Part shown: piece by piece, positions 1-7,010 of the stretch
Numbering within the stretch: the stretch's first letter is position 1
Layout: every line of letters starts with the position of its first letter
Source of the DNA: BRH-c54 sp036567945
GTDB taxonomy: Bacteria > Bacteroidota > Bacteroidia > Flavobacteriales_E > Vicingaceae
Direction of reading: 5' to 3'
Length of the DNA stretch: 15,109 nt
NCBI GenBank assembly: GCA_036567945.1
Contig: DATCTM010000122.1
Span: forward strand, 1 to 15,109
Notes under the pieces: generated by a model
The model's input: only the letters and a program-made list of their open reading frames with translations
Databases searched by the model: none
Told to the model about the DNA's origin: nothing
Translations under genes and position numbers: made by a program

Positions 1-922
1 TTACTTGACTACTTTCTTTAGTTTCAATTACTAAGAATTTACTTTTTTCCCAAAATAAATCTGGGTTAGTAATTTTAATGTAGTTTACTATACCATTTTC
101 CTCTATCAACTCGTAACTATCTGTTGAATGGTTAGTAATAATTTCAGCTTTTTTACTATAAACAGGAATGGTTTTTACATTTCGTTTATCTACTTGTATA
201 AAATCGCCTTTCTCAAAATCTTCTTGCAACGATTTAGTAGCCCCAATTCCTATAATTCCACCTTCTTTAGCAACAATTTTTGATTCTTTTAACTCATCAA
301 AAGTGCCGGTTACATAAAAGGCCATGTTGATAGTATCATCTTTTTGTGCAATTATTTTCTCGGTATCTTCCAACAAAAACTTTTGGTGTTCGTTTTCTAA
401 ACTCAAGAAATTGTTTTCAACGGTTAACTCTTCTATGTTTTTTGCAAGTAAATCATTGGCTTTTTTAAGCTCGGCAGTTTGTGTCTCATAATTTTTAATT
501 TTTTTATTGAGACCTGCTATTTTTTTACCTAAAGAAGCCATTCGCTTGTTTTTATCTACCACCTGATTGTTAAGGTCTTCAATAATTCTTTTATTTTCAG
601 CAATTAAGTGTTCTATAAAGTTAATTTCTTGTTGAATTCTTTCTTTCTGAGTTGTGCCAGTCTCAATATTACCTTCATCAAAGTTAAATTTCAGGTTGTT
701 TTCTGTTGCCGTAATTTGAGCTAAGTTGGCTTCAATTTGATCGAAAGATTGCTGAACATGCTCTTCCATTACTAATTTTTCGTGTTCAAAAAATTCCTGA
801 AGTTGAACATTTTCATCGTATTGTTTATAGGCAAAAAATGTTGCTCCTAAGGCTGCTACGATAAAAAATGTTAGTAATACATTTTTAAGCATTTTGTTGT
901 TACTTTTTTCTTTTGTTTTCAT
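1..922 (-). CDS. Membrane-anchored coiled-coil protein, Cbp1-like (3' end cut by window)
   Basis: Open on the minus strand from ATG at 922 to the left edge (about 307 codons, no stop reached). The N-terminus is a short basic stretch (MKTKEKSNNKMLKN) followed by one hydrophobic segment at about residues 15-30, a signal anchor or uncleaved signal. Residues about 35-190 are rich in E, K, Q, N and L with heptad-like spacing, indicating a long coiled coil. The last 110 residues form a compact domain with GGIIGIG, a KKAEIITNH stretch and an ITNPDLFW...FLVIE ending. From memory this resembles the C-terminal part of Bacteroidota proteins annotated as Cbp1-family collagen-binding adhesins; that assignment is a family resemblance only, and adhesin function is not shown. 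The gene lies 54 bp downstream of the beta-barrel gene with no promoter or terminator between them, so it is probably the last visible gene of the unit that begins at 2147. Confidence 0.75.
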   Translation of the reverse strand, partial: MKTKEKSNNKMLKNVLLTFFIVAALGATFFAYKQYDENVQLQEFFEHEKLVMEEHVQQSFDQIEANLAQITATENNLKFNFDEGNIETGTTQKERIQQEINFIEHLIAENKRIIEDLNNQVVDKNKRMASLGKKIAGLNKKIKNYETQTAELKKANDLLAKNIEELTVENNFLSLENEHQKFLLEDTEKIIAQKDDTINMAFYVTGTFDELKESKIVAKEGGIIGIGATKSLQEDFEKGDFIQVDKRNVKTIPVYSKKAEIITNHSTDSYELIEENGIVNYIKITNPDLFWEKSKFLVIETKESSQV

Positions 923-976
923 GATTTCTAATTTTTGGTTTAACATTATTAATTTAATTATTGATTATTTTATTGA

Positions 977-1681
977 TTAAAATTTAAATCCTGCACTTAT
1001 TAAAAAATAGCTACTTTTTACTTGGTGGTTATTAATGTATCCTATTGGATTTCTAGAATTATTTTTTCTAAAATCTAAAAAGAAGGTTTTGTTTTTCTTT
1101 CCTAATACTTCAACACCAATACCATAAACAAACGAGTTCTCTATGGTTTCTAATGTTTTTATTTCTTGGTTTTCATAACCATTTAGGTAATTATAAGTAG
1201 CATCATCATATTCTCTAGTTTCTAACCCCAATAGTTTAAAGTTTATACTTGGACCTGCCAGTGCATGTATACTAAAGGATTCGTTAAGCGGAATACTTAG
1301 TTTGGCAGTGATGGGTATTTCAAAATAAAATAAGTTGTATTTATCGTTATAGTAATTTATGGTTGAAACCTCATTTTCTGTAATAACATTAGCTCCTCTC
1401 ATTCTTCCTCCTTTAGATGTAAACATAAAGTCTGCATTTAAGCCAAACATTCTCCCGAATTGATAGTTGGTTACTAAACCACCTGTAAACATCAACTTAG
1501 TAGATCCAGTACTTACACCTTTAAAGTCCAATTTACTTTCACCTACACCAAATCTATAACCGTAGTTAAATCCTTTTTGTTGAGCATTGGCGTTGTTGGG
1601 TAAAAATGTTAATAAACAACATATAGCAAAGCCAATGTATAGCGATATGTTTTTAATTGTTTTCATAAGTTGCATTTTCAT
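977..1681 (-). CDS. Outer-membrane beta-barrel protein (PorT/OMP_b-brl type)
   Basis: A 234-aa protein with a signal peptide (hydrophobic core about residues 12-26, likely cleavage after NNANA before QQKG). The mature part has alternating hydrophobic/polar strands typical of an 8-10 strand barrel: a YGYRFGVG strand near the start, a tyrosine/phenylalanine-rich strand (YNLFYFEIPITAKL) around 115-128, an ALAGPSINFKL strand around 140-150, and a C-terminal strand ending in F (FLISAGFKF), the usual outer-membrane insertion signal. Length and pattern fit the porin-like beta-barrel families common in Bacteroidota. Three ATGs occur close together (1681, 1675, 1666); the last (MKTIKN) gives an equally good signal peptide, so the start is uncertain by up to five codons. 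The gene is 7 nt downstream of the receiver gene at 1689-2147 and is almost certainly cotranscribed with it. Ligand and exact role cannot be told from sequence. Confidence 0.85.
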   Translation of the reverse strand: MKMQLMKTIKNISLYIGFAICCLLTFLPNNANAQQKGFNYGYRFGVGESKLDFKGVSTGSTKLMFTGGLVTNYQFGRMFGLNADFMFTSKGGRMRGANVITENEVSTINYYNDKYNLFYFEIPITAKLSIPLNESFSIHALAGPSINFKLLGLETREYDDATYNYLNGYENQEIKTLETIENSFVYGIGVEVLGKKNKTFFLDFRKNNSRNPIGYINNHQVKSSYFLISAGFKF

Positions 1682-1688
1682 AAGAGGG

Positions 1689-2147
1689 TTATATTAATTC
1701 TTCTTGTTCTTCTTTAAATTCTTTGGTAAGCAATTTTTGCAACACAGCACCTAATCTATCTTTGGTGTTTACTGTTTTATCTATATAATCATAAACACCT
1801 TGTCTCATTAACTCACTTGTGGTGTGTGCGTTTTGCTGAGAACTCATCATTATTATTTCACAATTATCACAATGTTTTTTAGCTGCTTTAACTATGTCTG
1901 CTCCGGTAAGGATGTCATCTTCTTCATCGTTCTCTAAATAATAATCGAGCACCATGATGTTAGTGTCGTCTTCTAACTCTTCAATACAATCGTGTGCATT
2001 TAGGTAAGATTTGATTTCAAAATCAAATTCCGGATAAACAGCCGAATTACACAATGTATTTAAATAATGAGTAAGTGCTTTATTGTAATACAAGTTGTCT
2101 TCAACAATTACAATCTTTAATTTTTTCTTTGTTCTCATTGTTTTCAT
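1689..2147 (-). CDS. Stand-alone response regulator receiver protein
   Basis: A single receiver (CheY-like) domain of 152 aa with no output domain. Key residues are present: acidic pair E16/D17 in the first strand (IVIVEDN), phospho-acceptor D68 in MVLDYYL, switch serine S102 or S103 in IIMMSSQ, and lysine K124 in YIDK. The loop after D68 is extended and very acidic (LENDEEDDILTG) and the C-terminus is acidic (EEQEELI). The start is placed at ATG 2147, not at an upstream in-frame ATG (2219), because the extra 24 codons would run through a terminator hairpin and show no receiver-like sequence. The protein is clearly paralogous to the receiver at 7011-7430 (both have ED-x3-YNK and a DTNI..LDYYL motif). 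It heads a unit with the beta-barrel and coiled-coil genes, and probably has its own sigma-54-type promoter. It presumably takes phosphate from the hybrid kinase of this locus; this is inference. Confidence 0.9.
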   Translation of the reverse strand: MKTMRTKKKLKIVIVEDNLYYNKALTHYLNTLCNSAVYPEFDFEIKSYLNAHDCIEELEDDTNIMVLDYYLENDEEDDILTGADIVKAAKKHCDNCEIIMMSSQQNAHTTSELMRQGVYDYIDKTVNTKDRLGAVLQKLLTKEFKEEQEELI

Positions 2148-2180
2148 GGCTATTAGTTTTAATTGTTCGAATAGGTATAG

Positions 2181-2195
2181 TCCATTCTTATGCCA
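2181..2195 (-). promoter_or_regulatory. Sigma-54-like -24/-12 promoter upstream of receiver 1689-2147
   Basis: Reading the minus strand, TGGCAT (2195-2190) is followed after 5 nt by TGGA (2184-2181). The -24 part matches the sigma-54 consensus TGGCAY exactly; the -12 part (TTGC expected) keeps only the first T and the key G at the right spacing, so it is weak. Transcription would start near 2170, about 23 nt before the ATG at 2147. It lies directly after a terminator and about 93 bp downstream of a TTTTCA-N3-TGAAAA palindrome, in a locus that encodes a sigma-54 activator. No TAnnTTTG housekeeping box was seen here. Confidence 0.35.
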
Positions 2196-2203
2196 TGGGA
2201 TAG

Positions 2204-2232
2204 AAAAAAAATAAACCACTGAATTTCAGTGG
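2204..2232 (-). terminator. Rho-independent terminator after receiver 2297-2716
   Basis: On the minus strand a perfect 7-bp stem CCACTGA / TCAGTGG with loop AAT is followed by TTTATTTTTTTT. This is a complete intrinsic terminator. It ends the unit running 7430-2297 and isolates the next unit (2147-1), so that unit needs its own promoter. Confidence 0.85.
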
Positions 2233-2245
2233 GTTATTTTAGTTG

Positions 2246-2264
2246 GGAAACTTAGATAGTTTCC
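2246..2264. repeat. Short perfect inverted repeat
   Basis: GGAAACT (2246-2252) and AGTTTCC (2258-2264) form a perfect 7-bp stem around a 5-nt loop. It sits between the palindrome at 2280 and the terminator at 2204. It has no U-tract in either direction, so it is not itself a terminator; it may be a protein-binding site or a 3'-end stem. Confidence 0.4.
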
Positions 2265-2279
2265 ATTATGAAGAAATGA

Positions 2280-2294
2280 TTTTCAAAATGAAAA
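2280..2294. promoter_or_regulatory. Palindromic operator/enhancer, third copy of TTTTCA-N3-TGAAAA
   Basis: TTTTCA-AAA-TGAAAA, with one further matching A/T pair outside (2279-2295). It is the same 6-3-6 palindrome found twice at 7574-7608. It lies just past the stop of the receiver gene at 2297 and about 93 bp upstream of the sigma-54-like element at 2181-2195, the distance range usual for binding sites of NtrC-family activators. Assignment to the activator encoded at 2745-4100 is inference. Confidence 0.5.
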
Positions 2295-2296
2295 TA

Positions 2297-2716
2297 CTAA
2301 ACGGTTTGTGGTAGGTATTTTTGAACACAGTCTAATACCGAGTTATAGATATCATCCACTTCTTTGTGGATGACGCAACAAATGCCGCTGGCTTTCATTT
2401 TTTCAATAATGTTATAATCATCAAGTCCGGTAAGTAGTACAACAGGAACATCCGGATTAACTTTCATTACTTCATTAAAAACTTGTTCACCATTCATGGT
2501 GGTAGAGTTGTTATTAATTTTTCTCCCATTTTCATAGAGGTAATAGTCTAAAAAAATCATGTCGGGCATTTCATAGTTAAGCTCATTAAGCATACTTTCT
2601 CCATTACAAAAATCTTTTGTTTTTGTGTTAGGAATGGAGCTAATTACTTTAGCAAGTATGTCGGCAATAATTTTACTGTCTTCAACAATGTAGATCAATT
2701 TTTCTTGTGTTTTCAT
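2297..2716 (-). CDS. Stand-alone response regulator receiver protein
   Basis: A 139-aa single receiver domain. It has acidic residues E12/D13 (YIVEDS), phospho-acceptor D57 (IFLDYYL), switch threonine T96 (VVLLTG) and lysine K118 (VIHK). The loop after D57 is longer than usual (about residues 61-76, rich in N, T and S) before the conserved NGEQVF helix start, so the beta3-alpha3 loop is unusual. No output domain. The start at 2716 gives a standard N-terminus directly before the first strand. It is 28 nt downstream of the NtrC-type regulator and is the last gene before the terminator at 2204-2232. It is less similar to the other two full receivers here than they are to each other. It probably acts as a phosphate acceptor/sink or as a protein-protein switch in the same phosphorelay (inference). 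Confidence 0.9.
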   Translation of the reverse strand: MKTQEKLIYIVEDSKIIADILAKVISSIPNTKTKDFCNGESMLNELNYEMPDMIFLDYYLYENGRKINNNSTTMNGEQVFNEVMKVNPDVPVVLLTGLDDYNIIEKMKASGICCVIHKEVDDIYNSVLDCVQKYLPQTV

Positions 2717-2744
2717 GGCGTTAGGTTTTAGTTGGGTTATATAG

Positions 2745-4100
2745 TTATTTTGATTTTTTATTTTCTTTTAATAAACGGTAAACAGTAGTTTGTCCTATGG
2801 CAAGTTTGTCGGCAACTAATTTAGTGTTGTTGTTACATTTCTGCATATAATGATTTACGATTCTAATTTCATACTCTCTCATGGTCATTTCATCTGTAAG
2901 TACATTAGGTAAAGCATCGTTAGAACTTAGAGAAATATCATCGGCAGTAATTTCTTTTCCTGAAGACATTACTATGGCTAGTTCAATAACGGATTTTAGC
3001 TCCCTGATATTTCCCGGCCAATTGTAACTAAGCAGTTTTTTTCTGGCATTTTCGGTAATAGATTTTGGTTCCATACCATTTTCTTTACAAAATGCATCAA
3101 TAAAAAATTTAGCTAAAAGTAAGGTGTCATTATCTCTTTCTCTTAGTGGAGGAAGATGTATGGGTAAGCCAAAAAGTCTGTAGTATAAATCTTCTCTGAA
3201 TTTACCATTTTTCACTTCTTCTTGTAGGTTTCTGTTGGTGGCAACAATAATTCTACAATTTACTTTTATTACTTCATTTCCACCAACTCTAGTTACTTCT
3301 TTTTCTTGCAAAACCCTTAAAAGTTTGGCTTGAAAATTCATGTCCATTTCACCAATTTCATCTAAAAATAAAGTGCCACCGCCAGCTTCTTCAAACTTTC
3401 CTTTTCTTCGAGTATCGGCACCGGTAAAAGCACCTCTTTCGTGTCCGAAAAGTTCACTTTCAATAAGTTCAGCCGGTAAAGCTGCCATATTTACTGCAAT
3501 AAAAGGTTTATCTTTTCTTGGAGAATTATAATGTATAGCTTTTGAAACTACTTCTTTACCCGTACCTGTTTCACCAGTAATAGTTACACTTATATTGGTT
3601 TCGGTGGCTTTTGCAATAAGTTCAAACACTTTTTTTAAAGCAGCACTATTTCCTATAATAGATTTTTCAAAAGCATATTTTCCCTGAACTTCTTTTTGTA
3701 GTGTTACTAATTGGTTTTTTAGTTTAGCATTTTTCTTAATATGATTTACTGTATTAATTAACCTGTCTTTAATGTCTTTTGATTTTACAATGTAATCGTA
3801 AGCTCCAGCTTTTAATAAATCTACAGCCGTTTCAATTTCTTCTTGTTCGGAAATTATAATAACCTCAATATTAGAATCATAATCTTTTATTTTTTTCAAC
3901 AAACTTTCTCCATCAGTATCCGGCAGACGATAATCTAAGGTAATTACATTTGGTTTTTTGGTTAAGGCAGCTACTAATTCTTTTCCGTTTAGAAAAGACT
4001 CTACCACAAAATCGGGGTTTAGAGATAAGTTATGTACCAATAGTTTATTATACCATTCATTGTCTTCCACCACATATATTTTAAAAGGCTTATTTTCCAT
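2745..4100 (-). CDS. NtrC-family sigma-54-dependent response regulator
   Basis: A 451-aa protein with the full NtrC/AtoC architecture. The receiver spans about 6-122: E12/D13, phospho-acceptor D56 in ITLDYRLPD, S84 and K106. A short coiled linker follows at about 123-145. The sigma-54 activation AAA+ domain spans about 148-382: Walker A GETGTGKE (176-183), GAFTGA loop intact (223-228), Walker B LFLDEIGE (244-251), sensor I VATN (286-289), arginine-finger region FREDLYYRL (301-309) and sensor II WPGNIREL (361-368). A Fis-type helix-turn-helix lies at about 425-445 (TKLVADKLAIGQTTVYRLL). The intact GAFTGA means it should open sigma-54 holoenzyme promoters, so the genome should encode RpoN. It is 3 nt from the upstream hybrid kinase gene, a classic kinase/regulator pair. 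It is the obvious candidate to bind the TTTTCA-N3-TGAAAA palindromes at 2280 and 7574-7608. Confidence 0.96.
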   Translation of the reverse strand: MENKPFKIYVVEDNEWYNKLLVHNLSLNPDFVVESFLNGKELVAALTKKPNVITLDYRLPDTDGESLLKKIKDYDSNIEVIIISEQEEIETAVDLLKAGAYDYIVKSKDIKDRLINTVNHIKKNAKLKNQLVTLQKEVQGKYAFEKSIIGNSAALKKVFELIAKATETNISVTITGETGTGKEVVSKAIHYNSPRKDKPFIAVNMAALPAELIESELFGHERGAFTGADTRRKGKFEEAGGGTLFLDEIGEMDMNFQAKLLRVLQEKEVTRVGGNEVIKVNCRIIVATNRNLQEEVKNGKFREDLYYRLFGLPIHLPPLRERDNDTLLLAKFFIDAFCKENGMEPKSITENARKKLLSYNWPGNIRELKSVIELAIVMSSGKEITADDISLSSNDALPNVLTDEMTMREYEIRIVNHYMQKCNNNTKLVADKLAIGQTTVYRLLKENKKSK

Positions 4101-4103
4101 AAA

Positions 4104-6548
4104 TTAGTTTTTTGATAGTTCTTTATTTATTAATTCTTTTATTGTTTTATATTCCGTTGAAACTTTTTCTACTAAATCGCTTACATCATCTAAATTAGTG
4201 TTGTTTCTACAATTCTCTTCTATTTCTTTAAGAAGATTATAAAGCAAACTGGCACCTAAATGTTTGCAAGGTGAAGAAATTTTATGAGCATGTTCGGCTA
4301 CCATCGCATAATTTTTTTCTTTTAGTAGCTTTTCCATTTCACTAATACCGGAGGTGGTGGTTTGCAAAAAGGTTTGTAGCATATCAGTGTAAAATACTTT
4401 ATCACCGTTACTAAGTTCTTTTAGAGCAGATAAGTCTAAACTGTTGGCTTCTTTTTCAGGATTAGCTGGTGTTTCAGTTGTATTGTTATTTAATTCAATT
4501 AAGTTATTAATTTCCTGTAACAATTCTTTTTCTTTAAAAGGTTTAGCCAAACAACCATTCATTCCCGCGAATTTATATTCTTTTTTGTTATCTTCTGTAA
4601 CAGCGGCAGTTAATGCAATAATAGGAATGTTACTTTTTATGTTGCCGTTTAGTTTACGAATTCTTTTTGTAGCTTCAATACCGTCCATTTTGGGCATTCT
4701 GGCATCCATCAAAATTAAATCATAGTTATTTCTTTTTACTTCTATAATTGCTTCAACCCCATTTATAGCTTCGGTATAACTTACAGGATATTTTTTTAAA
4801 ATAGTAGTTAGTAATTTTCTGTTATATTCTTCATCATCAACAATTAGTATTTTCAACCCTTCAGGGAGTGTTAAATTACTATCACTTTCTTTTTCTACTT
4901 TTTCATATAATTCAATTTCTGCTTCGGTTCCTAAAGGATAAGAGATCTCTATAGATACTGTTGTTCCTTTATTCGGACTACTTATAATATCAATCTTTCC
5001 TTCGTGTAATTTTACTAACATACTCACAATAGAAAGCCCTAAACCTGTTCCTCCGTAGTTCCTAGAGGTACTTACTTCGGCTTGTTCAAACTCTCTAAAA
5101 ACTTTTTTTAATTGCTCTTTTTTCATACCAATTCCGCTATCGGTAATTTCTAGTCGAATATTGGTAAAGTGGCTACTTTTCATTACTTGAGTGAGCTGAA
5201 CAGATATAGAACCTTTTTCTGTAAACTTAATAGAATTACTAATGAGATTAAGTAAAATTTGTCGTAGTCGAAAAGGATCTCCTAATAAAATTAATCCATC
5301 ATCAGTTTTTATATCGCATTTTATTTCAATTTGTTTTTCTTTTGCTAATGGCTTAACAAAAGTGATAACATCTCTTACAAATTCGTTGGGTCTGAAACCA
5401 ATAGATTCTAATTTTAGCTTACCCGATTGAAGTTTAGTAAAGTCTAATACATCATTAATTAAATAAAGTAAATGATCAATGGATTTGCGCACCATAGATA
5501 ATTGCTCTTTTTGTTCAGGGGTTAGTGGTCCTTTGTCTATTTGTTCTGTAAAACCTGCAATAGCATTCATGGGAGTTCTAATTTCATGACTCATATTAGC
5601 TAAAAATCTTTCTTTAGTAACGGCTAAGTCTTCTGCTTTTGCTTTAGCTCGTTTAAGAATTTTTCTATATCGGGCACTGTTCTGCACATAATTTATAATG
5701 ATGTATGCCATAATTACTAGCAATAAAGCGGTTAATACACAAAAAATGGCAATTTGCGTATTGGTTTCTTTCATAGCTTTTTCAGCTTCTTCGGTATGGA
5801 TGGCTATAGAAAGTAGTTCTTTTGCTTCAATAGCATTTAGTAGGTTTTTTATTCGTTTACTAATTTCTTTATCTTGTACTAATAAGGTTAACTCTTGATT
5901 TTTAAGAACAGTTTCTATGTTTTTTTCCTCTTTTTTAATAGAATCAATTTCTTTGTTTATATCCTCAATACTGTATTGTTTTTCAGTTTTGTTTGAGGTA
6001 TTGTGTTTATTCTTTTTTCCAAATATTTTTTGAATAATATTGGGTTTAAGTTCTGTTTTGGTAGTTTCTTCTATAAGTTTACCATTGTTAGCGGTATCTT
6101 TTTTTTCTATATTTATAATTACTTTATCTAAAGCAGTTTGTACTCTGTATTTATCTTGAATTACCAATAATTCATTAAGTACATTAAATTTTTCGGCTAT
6201 TAAAACCTCAAGAGTATCAACTTCATGCGATAATATTTTTTTATCAGTACTATACTGATGTAGTCTGCTTAATTTATCGTCAGATCTTTCTGCTGCTTTG
6301 TAAAATTTGTTTAAATATAAGGTGTCTCTAATAAGACTATAAGATTTCACGCTATTTTCAGCCTCAGCAACATCATTCATTAATGATTTTGCTGTGATTA
6401 ATCTCATGTCAACACGAGCTTCTTTACTAATACTCGTAACTATTTGTGAAAAACGTTTATAAGCATAAATTCCGGTAATACTCACTAACACCATAATTAC
6501 CATCATTATGGCGAGAATTTTATATTGAAAAGCGGTTCTTTTATTCAT
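4104..6548 (-). CDS. Hybrid sensor histidine kinase with receiver and HPt domains
   Basis: An 814-aa membrane kinase. TM1 is at about 9-30, a periplasmic region at about 31-265 and TM2 at about 266-289. The periplasmic part is mostly helical and charged, with a basic low-complexity stretch around 165-190 (KKNKHN), and matches no PAS or Cache pattern I recognise. HisKA has phospho-accepting H321 in MSHEIRTPMNAI. HATPase_c has N434/N438 (N box), DSGIG at 470-474 and GGTGLGLSI at 499-507. A C-terminal receiver spans about 565-685: D571/D572, D615 in LILMDARMP, T647 and K669. The HPt domain is at about 705-805, with H755 in AHKISSPCKHLG, the form common in Bacteroidota. This allows a four-step relay (H321-D615-H755-acceptor), and the HPt can serve several receivers. 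The locus supplies the NtrC-type regulator plus four free receivers as candidate acceptors. The signal sensed is unknown. Confidence 0.96.
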   Translation of the reverse strand: MNKRTAFQYKILAIMMVIMVLVSITGIYAYKRFSQIVTSISKEARVDMRLITAKSLMNDVAEAENSVKSYSLIRDTLYLNKFYKAAERSDDKLSRLHQYSTDKKILSHEVDTLEVLIAEKFNVLNELLVIQDKYRVQTALDKVIINIEKKDTANNGKLIEETTKTELKPNIIQKIFGKKNKHNTSNKTEKQYSIEDINKEIDSIKKEEKNIETVLKNQELTLLVQDKEISKRIKNLLNAIEAKELLSIAIHTEEAEKAMKETNTQIAIFCVLTALLLVIMAYIIINYVQNSARYRKILKRAKAKAEDLAVTKERFLANMSHEIRTPMNAIAGFTEQIDKGPLTPEQKEQLSMVRKSIDHLLYLINDVLDFTKLQSGKLKLESIGFRPNEFVRDVITFVKPLAKEKQIEIKCDIKTDDGLILLGDPFRLRQILLNLISNSIKFTEKGSISVQLTQVMKSSHFTNIRLEITDSGIGMKKEQLKKVFREFEQAEVSTSRNYGGTGLGLSIVSMLVKLHEGKIDIISSPNKGTTVSIEISYPLGTEAEIELYEKVEKESDSNLTLPEGLKILIVDDEEYNRKLLTTILKKYPVSYTEAINGVEAIIEVKRNNYDLILMDARMPKMDGIEATKRIRKLNGNIKSNIPIIALTAAVTEDNKKEYKFAGMNGCLAKPFKEKELLQEINNLIELNNNTTETPANPEKEANSLDLSALKELSNGDKVFYTDMLQTFLQTTTSGISEMEKLLKEKNYAMVAEHAHKISSPCKHLGASLLYNLLKEIEENCRNNTNLDDVSDLVEKVSTEYKTIKELINKELSKN

Positions 6549-6565
6549 AGTTTATTTAGTTTTTC

Positions 6566-6997
6566 TTAATGGTACACAATTCTATCAATATATCCTTTAC
6601 AAAAGAAGCTTATTATTTTATCAGAGTAATTATCTTTTAATAAATGTTCTCCAAAAAACAACTGGTTATACTTCTGAAATGTCTTAATTACTTTTGTAAT
6701 ATTAGTACTAATTTCGTTAGAAGTTAACAAAACAATAATGCAATCGGGGCTGTTTTTAAATAAATTAGGCAGCAAAACTTCATCATTATTTATAAAAAAA
6801 GCAGCATCTAAAAATACCAAATCGAGCTTGCTTTTTACTTGTTCATTTATTTCCTGAACATTGGTTTCTGTAAAAAGCTCAATGGTAGCATTTTTATAAT
6901 CATCAACTACATTATTCAATATTCTTGATAATTGACGCTGAAATTTTAAATCGCTATCAGCCACTAAAATACGATATTTTTTAGGTAAAGTCATCAT
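6566..6997 (-). CDS. Degenerate stand-alone receiver protein
   Basis: A protein of about 143 aa with a receiver-like fold. The first strand is YRILVADSD (acidic D14, D16), the predicted phospho-acceptor is D64 in LVFLDAAFF, and T92 lies in IIVLLTSN. The conserved switch lysine after the fifth strand is missing: the place normally holding it reads LFFGEHLL (about 113-120). The region after D64 is also divergent (AAFFIN instead of YYL or xMP). It may be a receiver with altered signalling, or a binding partner that no longer switches. The start is set at ATG 6997 (a second ATG follows immediately at 6994); a longer in-frame start at 7027 would overlap the upstream gene. It lies 13 nt downstream of the receiver gene at 7011 and 17 nt upstream of the hybrid kinase gene, so it is translated from the same message. 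Confidence 0.8.
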   Translation of the reverse strand: MMTLPKKYRILVADSDLKFQRQLSRILNNVVDDYKNATIELFTETNVQEINEQVKSKLDLVFLDAAFFINNDEVLLPNLFKNSPDCIIVLLTSNEISTNITKVIKTFQKYNQLFFGEHLLKDNYSDKIISFFCKGYIDRIVYH

Positions 6998-7010
6998 TTG
7001 TTTTGTAGGG

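Noticed and set aside
2148..2219. N-terminal extension of the receiver gene from ATG 2219
   Set aside because: It would begin within the terminator stem, cross the T-tract and sigma-54-like element, and adds residues unlike any receiver domain; ATG 2147 gives a normal N-terminus.
3340..3531. Plus-strand open frame of 63 codons inside the NtrC-type gene
   Set aside because: Antisense shadow of the conserved AAA+ domain; no promoter and low-complexity product.
4444..5898. Three plus-strand open frames inside the hybrid kinase gene (4444-4725, 5242-5430, 5698-5898)
   Set aside because: Antisense shadows of a gene with clear domain conservation.
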